Shown here: piece after piece, positions 41,901-53,881 of the stretch
Layout: each line of letters opens with the position of its first letter
How positions within the stretch are numbered: position 1 is the stretch's first letter
Origin: Calvatia gigantea
Taxonomy: Eukaryota > Basidiomycota > Agaricomycetes > Agaricales > Lycoperdaceae
Assembly: GCA_025093985.1 (NCBI GenBank)
Contig: JACAAK010000003.1
Span: forward strand, 2,108,001-2,172,000
DNA: 64,000 nucleotides
Direction: 5' to 3'
Notes under the pieces: model-generated
Seen by the model: only the letters and a program-made list of their open reading frames with translations
Databases searched by the model: none
What the model was told of the DNA's origin: nothing
Position numbers and translations under genes: made by a program

Positions 41901-44900
41901 CGTCACCACCCAAAGCAAGGAGTTCTCCGACGCTCACGCAACAATATTGGAGGACCTCTCTAAAACTGGCGGACCGGCAAGCGCTCCTCCGGGCACCAAA
42001 ACGGACAAACGAACTGTAACCGCAGCACTTGATGCTCTCGAAGCACAGGGGAGAATTAAGCAGCTCAAAACGTCGGTACAAAACCACGCAGGAATCAACC
42101 GGCCAGCCCGCATTGCGTACCTACCTCACATTACTGAGGCGCAGTTGAAAGCTTATCTCGCTGAACTGTCCAAAACTTTACCACCAACTTCCCAGACGGC
42201 CTCTTTTGTGAAGATTGATGAGCGAGTTGAATATGGCGCAGACCCAATGTCACTATCACGTAGCTCATTGCCATTGCAACTCCTCCAAATGGAACAACCC
42301 GGAACAGATAAGAAAGAGCGCTGGAGCAAGAATACTGCGCGGGCAAACCAACTCTTCACATATGATGATGGAACGGTTCGTGAGGTTTTACTCGCTGAAC
42401 GAACCACTTCCGCACAGCTATATGGGTTTATTGTCGGCAAAATGGCGCGTATCCGAAAGTTCCATCTCCTCGCCCTTGGGGCAATGGAGTCAGATCAATC
42501 TTCTGCCAATATTGTGGGGAAGGGAACTAAAATCGTCAACATCTCGTTCTTCTGCTATGACCTTCCCTTGGGCGAATACTGCTCTCTCATATCCTGTCTC
42601 TCACACAGCGAAGAATTCTCCGATTTCTTCTTTGCAGAAGAGGGCCGAAAAACTCTTGTTCACAACCTTCCATCCCAGCTCCATTCGTTCATGCAAATAG
42701 GACGATCCCGTGCACGTTCCAGATTCCTGGAAATGCTTGAAGTTTTGCGCCTGCTGGATATTGCTACTCCCTTGGAGATTTCGGAATCCGAAAATCCTTG
42801 GATCACATCCTGAGAGCGATGGAAAACCATCCTCACAAATTCGATCAGGCGCCGCTGGAGGGTTGGACAACAAGTACTCCTATGGCCGCACCTTCATTTT
42901 GGAAATTCAATAATATTGCTCCCATCCATGCGTGGCGCGAATCAGAGACCAACCCCCCCTTTTGGCAGGAAATGCCTATCGACAACGTTACCTCGGCTTC
43001 TCAGTTTTGGGATGCCCTTCGGATCGCTTCTGTCGAGAACTCAATATGTCCTAGTGGTCCACTGTCTACAGAGTCTCATCCAACGCATTCCGTCAATGTC
43101 AGTATAGCCCGCTCACTACGACGACCAGGCTCCTGGAACACCCAGTATATTTTGACGTGGCATCAGATGCAGTACCTCAAACAATTTGTTCATGTTCATT
43201 CCTATAGAACACCGCTGGAGGAGCCCAACGACGCTAAGAGGGAAACGCTCATACAGCGAATTTGTCACGTAACCAGTGCGCCGCGGGGCGCCATTATTAC
43301 CTTTTACAACGAAACGCGGGAGAGGCTGCTGCGCGAACTGGATAAAGTCAAACAAAAAGGGAAACATCCTTCGGGTGTTGAGAGGCGAGCTCGTCGGACT
43401 GCTGAGGTCAAGGAACTTCTCGCAAAGAAAGCCGCTGAAGCGAGACGGAAGAGGGAACAAGAATGGGACGCATTGTTACTTCGTGTTCATGGAGGCCCCC
43501 TTAGCTCTACTGCTTCGAGCAGGGTCAAGCGGGTTCAGAAACGTTTCCTCGAGGCGGGTTCGACACAAGAAACGGAAAAATGGGAGAATGATATTGCCAA
43601 TGCTATACACGAAGCTCATATTGCCAGAGCCCTCAAGATTGCCAATAAATCACCTATCACGGGCCCTACGCAGCCTCCCCCTGCCCCTCCACCACTTGTA
43701 CTAAATCCCGTGGAGCCCTCAGTTCAAAGTCTTGTAGCCCGGCAAGGTGTACCGCTGGAACCGAAAGAACCTCCGAAGAAGAAGAGGGGAAAGGACAAGG
43801 CATTAGGTGAGCCCCTCCCTTTACTAAATCGCTGCTTGTAGTGACCTTTACCACCGACACAGATTCAGAAAGTATTGAAATACCAACTAAAATATTCCGA
43901 AGGCATAGGTTCCAGTGGACCCGTGACTACGACGAGTTGGCCCGGGATGCTGCGGCTATTATCAGAGCACGCTGTCGGAATATCGCACGCGTGGACTGGG
44001 CTGCATTTGAGCAAGTCTTTCCAGCAGTACCTAGGAATACGGTTCGCCAGAGGCTCGCGCACATTAGAGAAGCGCCAGGGAACGAAGCATATATGAACCG
44101 TTTAGAAGAGAAGTGGTATGAACTTTGGGTGCAACATCGCGGGACCCCTTTATTGCAAGATGATGAACCCCAAAGCACTTCCAATTTTAACTTGGCTAAA
44201 CATATTGAATTCTTACGCAAACATATTGACAAGAATGCCTTGTACGTGCTTCAATACCTGAATATGCAAGATTTATTCTGACTCCGACTTAAGGCGCGTT
44301 GGATATGGCCATACGAGGGAAAGTGGTATAGTCACTATCCCATCTACCGTTGAAGAGCTATTGGATGAGTATCAAGTTGATGTCGCTGACGGTCCCGGCC
44401 TTACGTGGGATTTCATGTGGAATGCCAATGTCGAGGAAGGGAGAGAAAAACGGTTGATGCGGCAGGCTTTCACGCGGGCTGTCGAGGAGTTCCCTTCCTT
44501 CATTGAAACGTCTTCTGACTCTGTAGCATTGGCTGAAGCTGCTTTAAAGGTAGGCGATTCATCAAGCGTTCAAAATCCTGCAAACCGAAGTTTCAATAGA
44601 TGACTCTCGGTACACCTAGTGAGCGCTATGATGCAGGCCAAGGTGCCTTGATTCTCCAAAGCGTGGGTCAGAAGAATGTGGAGGTTGCGGCAAAGTCGAT
44701 GATCGGACGAGGTATTCTATCGAAATTGGTCCGGGACCCCCAAAGGTCGAAACCTGGAAGGCACTTGAAAATCTCCGATATGTAAATGCTGTTACCCATG
44801 GATTCCCTAAAACTTACTAACCAGTTTCGTGCAGGAATCTTAACACCATTGGAGGGCCAATTCCCGGGGATACATTCCAAGATGCCATTGCCCTGGAGGA

Positions 44901-46101
44901 AGAAGTTGCCCAGGATGACACATGGCGGGAATGGCCTCTTACAGCAGGCGATGGGGATTGCGCTGCTGTGGTGGAACTCGTGATGGAGGATAGGGTGAGG
45001 AATATATTACAACTTTTCCAAATTTAAGTTCACGTGTGCAATCAGCTCGACTTCAAGATAGACACTGACTCAAGCCCAGGCAGCAAGAGTGACTTTGGAC
45101 TGGAATAGTAAGAAAGCGGGTAAGTAGGCTGAATTTTCGCAGTCCCAACCTTTCTTAACCACGATGTGATAGATGACGACCAGATAGAAACGTCTATCTT
45201 CTACCGAGGAACCTCCATTTCTAATCAAGTACAATCTGATGTGGAGGCTGAAGAAAGTCTAGACGAAGTCACGGAGTCTGGTGCTGAAACAGCACTTGGC
45301 CATGGATTCTCAGAGCACGGAGAAGCGGCTAGTTGCAAGTTAACCGCTGATGGCAGTAACTTGATTGATTGCGCAACTTGCCTTGGGCGGCAGGCGACAA
45401 TTTTGAATGAGCATTCGAACCATGAGCATCAGGTACTTCTCCACGGTGTCTTGGAGATCGTCGGGAACGCTGGAAAGGATGGCATCACTGTGCCAACATT
45501 ACAGGTAAATTTATTTTTAGTCTGTTGGGTGGAGTCTAGATGACTCAACCCGTGGAATTAGGCCGCCATTGGTATTACAAAAAGCAGACTTTTGAGTGTC
45601 GTTCAAGACCTCGTGAAGGCAACTGTTCCTTTGATATATTGGGCTGGTTATACTTCATTGGTCCTGGTATCAGCGCCTTTTATCAGACACTGGAGCGTAA
45701 AGGTATTGGAAAATCCTATCAGGAGAGTCTTTCCGCGTCGTTGGCTCGACACAGAAGGACGCAAGGTGGTGGAATTCTGGGAATCAGCGCTGAGGACGGT
45801 AGTGGGGTTGGTGATCTTCAGGCCAGGAATATCGCAAGTACGTGGTAGTTATGGAACTGCCTTCCTATGTTCTCGCGTCTAAGCGGTTGTTTTCCAGACG
45901 GAAATCAGATGGCGTTTGCGATCAACGTATGATAGACAAGAGGTGCACGAGATTACATGTTACCTGCTGATGGAAGGGTTCTTGCGGGTCCAGGCGGATC
46001 GTGGACGGGATTCTTCCCAGGATGTCACAGTGCCAGTCGATGATGATGAGGGGAAACAAGTCTTTTATTTCATTGGCGATCGTCGGTGGTATCATACTTA
46101 G
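38997..46101 (+). CDS. TFIIIC B-block-binding subunit (tau138 / Tfc3-type)
   Basis: Largest TFIIIC subunit, which recognises the intragenic B-block of tRNA genes and recruits TFIIIB for RNA polymerase III. Starts MDDLVHHCLRELSFDGDLG (exon 38997-39051), continuing after a 149-nt intron with SNVSRLKDFIVEFYDQPGVP. Near residues 140-190 is the winged-helix B-block domain: KLSPMVYSALQIITRGRDNG, VVSLGKQSGYDQKTCFYLIK and QLQELNLV. Further on: IRELIQQGVIEKVV-type helix, KNVTIHKQISDLLEEAGTRG, LLTRADRVPPPPHLSDLGIA, a low-complexity basic region (KSGKKRKADVIGDP; PKRRGRPPKN AT-hook-like), then a second conserved region (VNVSHLRRQGEMYRIIENLG, KTDKRTVTAALDALEAQGRI) and the C-terminal extended winged-helix part (FQWTRDYDELARDAAAIIR, WAAFEQVFPAVPRNTVRQRL). 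End: EGFLRVQADRGRD, VFYFIGDRRWYHT. About 2,000 residues, the longest gene here. Confidence 0.88.
39052..39200 (+). other. Intron 1 of the TFIIIC subunit gene (149 nt)
   Basis: Starts GTGAGTGCG, ends TTTTGCAG; phase 1 on both sides (G + GA gives Gly). It is two to three times longer than most introns in this window and contains the B-box described separately. Confidence 0.85.
39117..39127 (+). promoter_or_regulatory. Perfect Pol III B-box (TFIIIC binding motif) in intron 1
   Basis: GGTTCGAATCC matches the B-box consensus GGTTCGANTCC at every position and lies in a tRNA T-arm-like context (TTGGGTTCGAATCCCGG). No acceptor, D-arm or anticodon arm pairs with it, so it is not a tRNA. The host gene encodes the B-box-binding subunit of TFIIIC. 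Confidence 0.55.
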
Positions 46102-46623
46102 GGCTTTTGTCATTCAAATTCGAGTATGGCGTTGAGTGGAGCTCGTTTTCGTACGGTAGATACGGTAACAATTTGATGAGTGGTACATTGGTAACATAGC
46201 CATGGTGTGTGCTGTCAATGGCCATATCGGCGAAAAATCTAACTGCACCAGTCAACATCAGTAAACTTGATGTTGTTGTTGGGAAATATGCTTTAGCGCC
46301 GTGGCAACTAGAGCTACTTACTGATGAATGGTTGTCGCTTATGTAAACAAGGGGAGTGGGTAGCAGAGTATCTCCACAGAGCCAAGTCGACTGAACATTC
46401 CCCAGGACTATCACCTTCTCCGTCCCTGTCTGTCTCTTCCTTTCTTTCTCTCAACTCTGGCTGGTCCCTTCTTTCATCTACCATTCTCGTTGTACGGCCT
46501 TAATCTTTCATTCGGGCAGGATCCTGCTGGCGCTGTACTGTTGTTGGCCCAAAGGGCTTTCAATCTTTAATTGACCTTCCCTTTCTCTGGGTCCGCTCAT
46601 TCTCACCACATTTCACCTTCAAA
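46102..46623. other. Intergenic, TFIIIC subunit to membrane protein
   Basis: 522 bp; the second half (46411-46620) is strongly pyrimidine-rich with TTCTTTCTCTC-type runs, the usual form of a TATA-less fungal promoter and leader. No gene seen. Confidence 0.55.
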
Positions 46624-49122
46624 ATGCGCTCGAAACAAGTTTGGACTTATCTTCCTCTCCCTGCTTATGCCAAGCTCTTCGTAAGGTTTGTTGAATCTCT
46701 GACTGCTCTCTTAACTTATGGTACTCTTACAGTGGGAACGCATCACTTTCTCCCGTCTAACGATAATCTATCTGTCGTTTTCCATCCTCCATTTTCTCAT
46801 CCAACTTGCGTTGCAAATCAGGGCGTTCACGACCAATGCAGCGGCGTTCAATGCTGGCGCACTCTTAGTTCGACAAGGGAATCTGCCTATCGAGGATGGG
46901 CTACCTTTCTATTCCAACTCCACTTTAAGCATCTGTAAGTGGGTCCCTTCGAACCTTAGCTTGAAGGATGGTTCCTGCACAGTTGTTTGGCCACAAAGCG
47001 GTATTGTCAGCGAACAGGATAATTTGCCTCCGATCTCCCCCAATTATGCCAGCGATCCAACAACAGTTGCGCCCTTGGAGCCCACATCCACAAAACCCAG
47101 CCTTTCCCTCACTCCCCCGTCTCCCGCCACTTCAATCATTAGTTCCACTCCTATAGTGGCTGTTGCAAGCTCTGTCATCAGCAGTCCTTTGCCTGTAATT
47201 CGTTCTTCCACTTCCCTTGGGTTGCAAGTCACCAGTACACCCGCCACCACTGCCTCAGGAGTCACATTAACAACTACAGTGATCGCCGTTGTGGTGACTT
47301 CCACGCCTGCCACTCGAGCGACCTTGACATCCACAGCGGTACCTGTTGTTGGACCGACGGAAATCAATAACTCTGGAAATATCAGCGTTCGACCTGCGAG
47401 TGGTCGCAACCCCGGAGCTGAGGAGGCCAATGAAGAAGAAGAAGAAGAAGATGATGATGATGATGATGATGATGATGACATTTTCGGGGTCATACGTGGT
47501 CATGACGGCGATGATAACACTGGGGATGATAGGTCCATCCTGAGGACAGTACGTACCTCGGAATAATTACAAGGGTTCTTTGTTTATCTTTTTATTGTCA
47601 GCTTGTACCTAGGGTCGACACCACCAGCGCTGCGGCAACACAAGGAGAGAGCATCAGTCCGGTCTGTCTCCAAGCCCTGAGTTATCCCTTGTCCATGTAA
47701 GAGTTTACCAACTTTTCAAAATGTTGAGACTCATCAGCGCCCTAGTTTGGGTAACACCAAACGTGAGGACATTGTCTTCATTTCCTTCCAGTTTTGGGTG
47801 CTTGGAATGTCTGTTGTTGCCTTGCTCAATGAGTCAATTCCGCACATCTTCGCCTCTCTCCTTACGCACGTCATGGCGACTGCTTGGGGCGGGTTCCAGC
47901 TGATTCACACTGCCAACTTCCGCAGGGAGTTCAACACCCTAATTACCAATGGTGCCTGCCGAGGGGTATCCAACCAACTCCCCATTGCCCTCAGCTATTG
48001 GCAAACACGCAAGGAAGCAGAGATATCTAGTTTGACGCTCAATGTCCTCGCTTTGGTAGTTTCTGGCTTCCTGTCTTGGAGATTATTCAAGGTACGGACT
48101 CGGAGAATATCCCACAGCCACGTACTTATGCTATGATTAGCTCTTTGGATGGCAGACCTTCAAGCGCGTTGGTGCATCCCTTGTCATTAACAGGATGTAC
48201 AAGTTCGTCCTTACCCTGTCCATCGCTCTTCAATTAAGCCTCTTCTTCATGACTATCACTGTGTCTTTGTGGTTGGATCGTCTAGTCAACATCGGTCAGC
48301 TGCCAGATTTGCGCACGCTTTACAAAGTGACATCCATTATTACACTTGCTGTAAGCTTTTCCCTCGTTTGTATCCTATTTTAACACTTACAAAATCTCAT
48401 AGTTGTTGGTTCCTTGGCTCATGATGGCACGTTTGGACCGCTAATTTTGTCTTACATTTGACTGATTGACTATCTTTAACAGGGATGGTTCGGTGTTAGG
48501 CGCGAATTGAAAGGAACCATGTTGGTTTTCTTGGGCTTCTGCGTGGTTTATCTCGGTGGTTGGGGTGTCATGTTCGTCTCGACTACCTTTCGCTGGACGT
48601 TCATCACTTGGAGGTTCTTCTCCATCATGGCAACCGCTTCAGTTCTTCTGACTGTCACGTGTTTCGTCCTTGGTATCATCTGTCGCATGAATTTCGGCAA
48701 GGGCTTGACCCGCTATCGTGAGCACAGTATATACCTGGGATGGTTTGTTCACTAACGAAGTCCCCATAGTTTCTCCTCAAGATGAGATGCCTAGCGATTT
48801 TGGTATCGTCACTCCAGATTATGAGTATGGTGACGAGAAGGTCGAATTCCCTTCCACTGAGAAGCCTACGCCTACCTTCAACACAACCTATGGAAATCAA
48901 TCTTCTGGCCGAGGTCATACCTTCATCAGCAACGGACCCAGATTCTACAACCTGATGCCCCAGCCTGGCATGACCGTTGTCGTTCCCCAACAGGCCCTGA
49001 CTAGAACTCCTTCGGATGGGTCTTCCTACAGTTACTCCAGTGAAAAATCGGCTGCCAGCTTGGAAAGTTACTACAGTTATTCTCACACTCGCAATGATAG
49101 TAAGCGCTGGATCATCGAGTGA
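46624..49122 (+). CDS. Multi-span membrane protein with long Ser/Thr-rich, acidic first loop
   Basis: Not a family I can name. N-terminus MRSKQVWTYLPLPAYAKLF joins over an intron to WERITFSRLTIIYLSFSILH (first span continues FLIQLAL). A loop of about 240 residues follows with a Cys pair (CKWVPSNLSLKDGSC), many Ser/Thr/Pro/Val residues and an acidic run of Glu then ten Asp near 47431-47478. Exons after 47600 bring back spans: SFQFWVLGMSVVALLNE, HIFASLLTHVMATAWGG, LTLNVLALVVSGFLSWRLF, FVLTLSIALQLSLFFMTITV, GTMLVFLGFCVVYLGGWGVM, FSIMATASVLLTVTCFVLGI. That gives about seven spans and a hydrophilic tail with Tyr/Ser repeats (SSYSYSSEKSAASLESYYSY). At the exon near 47742 two AG acceptors lie 8 nt apart; only CTAG keeps frame. 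A sensor or receptor-like role is conceivable but unproven. Confidence 0.75.
47431..47478 (+). repeat. GAA/GAT codon microsatellite
   Basis: Six GAA/GAG-type codons followed by ten GAT codons in frame, giving the Glu/Asp run of the membrane protein; likely to vary in length between strains. Confidence 0.85.
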
Positions 49123-49318
49123 ATCCTTCCAGGACTTCTCGCTTAGTCTTAGTTTTTGTATGCCTTTTGTTTAGTTTGAGCTTTCTTGTAAGTTAATTCC
49201 TTCGCCAATCATAGCTTCAATACAAAAGTGAAGAAAAAGATTGTAATGAATAGCTGCACAGAGTGGATGCGAGTTATCAACGGCATAGACAAGACTAAGG
49301 TTACAGATTAAGGATGAA

Positions 49319-52300
49319 TTAAATGTCACTGAAGTCGAGAACCAGCTCAGATGTTGGCGTCATTGGAGAGGTGGCGAGGATGTTCGTCACCCCTCTCTCT
49401 TGGATAATAGCGGCCTGCCGGGCGGTGGTGACACTCCCGAAACCGTTGACAGTCGGCATGTGGCTTGGAGGGCTGGTGGACATATCAGAATCATCTAGCC
49501 CATACCGTAATTCGGCCAACCAAGGGTGGTCCATAAGGTCTCTGGCAGTCGGTCGCAGCATCGGGTCAATAGTTAAGCATTGCTTGATGAAGTCAATGCC
49601 CAAGTAGCTCAGCTGATCGGGTTCTGGTAGTGGAGGATGCTGAGTGGCAACACCAATATGGAACATAATCGCCCTGAATGACTCCAATTAGCCTTATTTA
49701 CACAGGGGCTTTCAAGCATTTACCATTCGTTATCCAGATTGCTCCAAGGTTTCTTCCCTGTGGCAAACTCCAAAACAACGCAACCCAGAGACCAAATGTC
49801 CATCGCACCGTGTCGTCCGCGCTTGTCATTCTTAATCACCTCCGGTGACATATACATCGGCGTTCCAGTCAGCCCACCGCTCATAGCCGGAAAAGCATTG
49901 AAACTGTGATTCCCTGCTCCATAGTCCCCTGTGGCTCGGCGTGTCCTTTGGAACGTCCGGTGGTTTTTAGCGAGGATCTTTGCCGCACCAAAGTCGACGA
50001 ATTTGATAACACCAAGGTGATCCAATAGGATGTCTATCGATTTGATCAAGACGTGCACTCATGATGGAGAGTCTAGGAAACGTACTGTCAGGTTTAATAT
50101 CACGATGGACAATGCCCTTTGAATGCAAGTATGCCAGACCCTCCAACATTTGCAAGGTGTAAACTTGTATGATGCATTCGTCTTCAATCCGACCGTGCTC
50201 CAATAGAGCAGCAAGACTGCCACCCTGACAATACTCCTCGAAAATGTAGACCTTGTCCCGATGGACCTCGATACCATAATACTCAACAACGTTTGGATGG
50301 TGAAGCATCTCCATGACGCTCAGCTCGTCCTTAATCTGCGTATACAGGTTGGGCAGACCTGAAAGCTCTTGGAATTTGATTTCCTTGACAGCCATGAGGG
50401 ACCCGGAGTCAAGATTGACAGCGAGGTAAACAGAGCCGAACGTCCCAGCTCCAATGAACTTCCCTTGCTGCCACCTTACGGAGATGTTGGACTTCGATGA
50501 GGCCAAAAATACAAGCGAGCGGTCTTCTGGTTTCTCGTTATCAAGGACCTTGCCCAGTATGCGATGTTGTGCGCCTCTGGCTGCGCGAATCCCCTCCAAA
50601 TTATTGATGGATCGTAGGATACGTTCCCAATATAGTCGAGTGCTAGAATCGGTAAAGGCGAAAGAGTCGTCGTGCTCGGAAACCAATGAACCCGAAAACT
50701 CGTCTTCTTCGTCCGGCTGTGTTGGTGCTTGCCGTTTCAGCCTCTCTTCCTGCCTTTCTTTTTCCCTCCGGGCTTCTAAAGTTGACCGTGCACCAAGAAT
50801 ATCAAAGTGACTGATGAGAAGGGTCATACAACTAGCGACTTTCTGTCGCAATAGATTGAACTGTTCCTCTGGAAGCTGAAGAATGTTACGTTTGGTCCTG
50901 TGCAACGTGAATTCAAGCGCATTCACAGCCCATTTAAACGTCTTGCGATCCGTAGGATCACAGTCGTCGCAAATGAATGACACCCATGATATTGCCAATT
51001 TAATCATGAGCCGGTTGAACTTGTATAAGAACGCTCGTTCCATGTGGCGTTGGGCGTGCTGTCCGTGTTCGGATGCGAAGAGATACCAGTTCTCCAACAG
51101 TTCCTGATACCCAGTCGCAATGCGCAATGAACTTCGGACATGGTGCACCGAATCTACGATGGACTCTGCCAACCGACTAGTCGCTCGGGCAATTTTGCGT
51201 AGTTCACGGTTGACAGCCGGAAGATGAGCTTGGAAATCTACGACACATGCGAGGGGAGTAAAGAGGAAATCAGATAGTTCTTCGTCGTCCGAAGCCGGAG
51301 AGAAAAGCTCGTCAAACACATTCTTCGCCAAATTAAGCCGACGTTGTGGACCATCCGCAATCAAGCGCACTCTGTTCTCCTTCACATCGAGGTCGAAAGA
51401 CGTAGGAATGACCATGACTCTTCCTGTCCACAAAAATTGGGACTCAGGCGTCAAGATCAACAGGTAACGAGCGTCGTCAAACTCTTGTCCTATATAACCA
51501 GCATCTTTCGCGACGCGGGCACCGTCGTTATCGGTGACTTCATCGACCTGGAAGGCTTCCGACAATATGCGTTTGATAACCTCAGGTCTATCATAAAGAG
51601 AGTTGGGCGCAACGACGTAATACCCTTCTTCCTCCATGGTCTGTGTATACACAAGGAAATGGTTTGTGGCGACAAGTGTGTTGATGAAACGGTCGAAGGG
51701 AATGTCGTCCAGGCTGTATTCAGCGGAATTGCTGAAACGTTGTGTCAAGACCCTGGAATGGAGTCAGAAGATTGGCAACGTAAGTCAAGAACTGCCGCAC
51801 CTGGCGAATCGCGACAGTTTGCGGTACCGAAGTCTGACACTGTCCAAGATTTTGCTATACCACCCAACGAGCTGATCATTGGTCATTTTCTTTCCCACAC
51901 CGGGAAAATCAAGCTCATCAATGACACCCCGGTTCTTCATCCGCTCTCTTCTGGTCTCCTTCTCCTTCTCCTTTTCGTCAACCAGAATAGCGGAAGCAGG
52001 AAGGCGTATTTGAGTGTCAAAATAGTTGGTCACTCGAACCATGAGCTTATTGGTCAAGGAACTTGTCTGTGTGAGCATTCGGTAGCAACGTTAAAGTATG
52101 ACACTAGCATACCAAATCTGTTCGGCAACCAAGCGTGATCCCCCAGCTGTGCTCAAACTAACATCGTTGAAAGTAGCCCATTGAGCCTCCAGTATGTCCG
52201 TTTCCCTGAAATAGATGCCTTTAGATCCACTCTTGAGTTTCCAATGCATCAACTTGAAAAATGCACTGAGAGCCTCGAGGATGGTGTCATCATAATCGTC

Positions 52301-53767
52301 GCTGATGCAATTGGGGATCAACCAGTTACCGCCAGGGTCAGGGTTGAGAAACGCCTCATACTGGCGTTTAAGAGTGCAAGCCAAACCAATACTGATCTTC
52401 AAGTCATCCGTAATTTGGTCAATGATCAAAACGTCGGGGTCGTTGAGCTTCTCGACATAATCTAGCCGGAAACGTAAAGATGCTTGGGCCAATTTCGTAG
52501 GAAATTGAATAAGAGGAACGAGATCATTCTCGAATGTGGGCAAACTCATCTCCTTGAAATGCTTGGCGAGCCTGACTTGTGCCTTGCGAACAGAGTCGAT
52601 GAATGCGTGGACGGTGACAAGGAACCCCTTTTCGAAAGTGCGTTGCATTGATTCTTCCTTCAACAATCGCTCCACGAAACTGCTACCATCTAGGGGTGGC
52701 GTAGGACCCCCGCGTGTAGAGTTTGGATGCAAAGGAGGAACAATGGGAAGTTCGGAGCTGGTATTAGGCTGGGTGACGTCGAGGGTAGCGCTTCCTGTCC
52801 ATCGCCGAAGTATTGAAAATTGATGCCTCAGAGTTGTCACTAAAGTGGACCAGGTATTGAGGGTATCACAACGCGCCTGCAACGGTGCTTCTGCTGCGAC
52901 GGGTTTGTCCACATAAAAAGTTTTGAGATTAGGGTATAACGACTGTGCCACCTCAAGGCGTCGAAGTAAAGCGTTGACCTGCTTGAGAGCTTGGGTTGTT
53001 CTGTCGGTGTTCACTTCACTTCCAGTGACGCGGAATTTGAGAATATCTTCGATGATAGGATCTACAGTCCGAATCCTCTTCTCCTCCAACCTTCTCCGTT
53101 CCTCTTCCGGTGAACGTGAATGAAACTTGGCACGTATACCCAGCCAGATATTGTAATGGGTATTCTGGTGCTCGTCTCCTTGCGACTCGAGTGCAACAGC
53201 GATACGAGTTTTCTCTGATTTCAAAACTTCGCCGGCTAGCACAGAAGCAAGCATTGTCTGCCATTCTAGTCTTTCACTCTCCTGTTCAGAAGCTGCCTGT
53301 GCCGGTTCCAGTTCCATGCCGTGACCAGCGGTACGTTCAGCGTCCTCGCCGATAGAGCTCAGGCGACCCATTTCATCGTCATCGCTGAGATCACCATTGT
53401 CGAGCTGTCCAATCCGCCGTTGGTAGTAATAGCTTTCTGGGTCATTTCGCGGGTCATCGAGATCCCCTTGCTCGGTGGACCTGTATCGCCTCACGAACTG
53501 TTTGTAAATGTCAGAGTATTTGGGGTTGACAGAATTGGAAGGTTGGGATGGCGGCAAGAAAGTATTTGACTGACGACTCAGAAGACCGGATGAGCGAGTT
53601 GAGTTATTGGATGAAGGGCCAGGGGCGGGTGATGGGCCGTAAGGACGCTGTGGTGCAGGATCCCATAGAATATTGTCACCATCCTCGTCTTGTTCATTCA
53701 CCCCCTGCTCGGGGTGAGGATATAGCGTTGGGTTGTGCCGACGCATCGTGGAGGGAGTCAAGCACAA
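49319..53767 (-). CDS. MAP kinase kinase kinase, Ssk2/Ssk22/Wis4 type (HOG pathway)
   Basis: Protein kinase that in fungi receives the signal from the Sln1-Ypd1-Ssk1 phosphorelay and activates the Pbs2-Hog1 stress cascade. Start at 53767 (MCLTPSTMRRHNPTLYPHPE; a second ATG at 53746 is also possible). The N-terminal 600 residues include SDIYKQFVRRYRS, NTHYNIWLGIRAKFHSRSP, and, after an intron, RFINTLVATNHFLVYTQTME, conserved in Ssk2-like kinases. Kinase domain: GKFIGAGTFGSVYLAVNLDS (Gly loop), LMAVKEIKF (Lys), [60 protein letters not shown] (HRD), IKFVDFGAAKILAK (DFG), GTPMYMSPEVI (APE-like), DIWSLGCVVLEFATGKKPWS, RPTARDLMDHPWL. About 1,370 residues. All catalytic residues are present, so the kinase should be active. 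Confidence 0.93.
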
Positions 53768-53881
53768 ACAGAACCTTAGTTATTGTGCCCATGCTCAACC
53801 CGGCTTGCTTAGTCAGCACACAGATAATCTCCCGAGGAGCCTTAGGCGCAAAACAATTCCTTCGACTTGCACCAACCCACG
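53768..53881. promoter_or_regulatory. 114-bp divergent promoter, MAPKKK / RBG2
   Basis: Only 114 bp separates the two start codons (135 bp if the kinase starts at 53746). It must carry both 5' leaders, so the genes probably share promoter elements. No TATA element was recognised. Confidence 0.45.

Noticed and set aside
47044..47493. Antisense frame with long Ser run
   Set aside because: Produced by the GAT repeat read backwards within the membrane protein gene.
51344..52138. 264-codon plus-strand frame
   Set aside because: Antisense to conserved MAPKKK exons and the intron between them; composition not protein-like.
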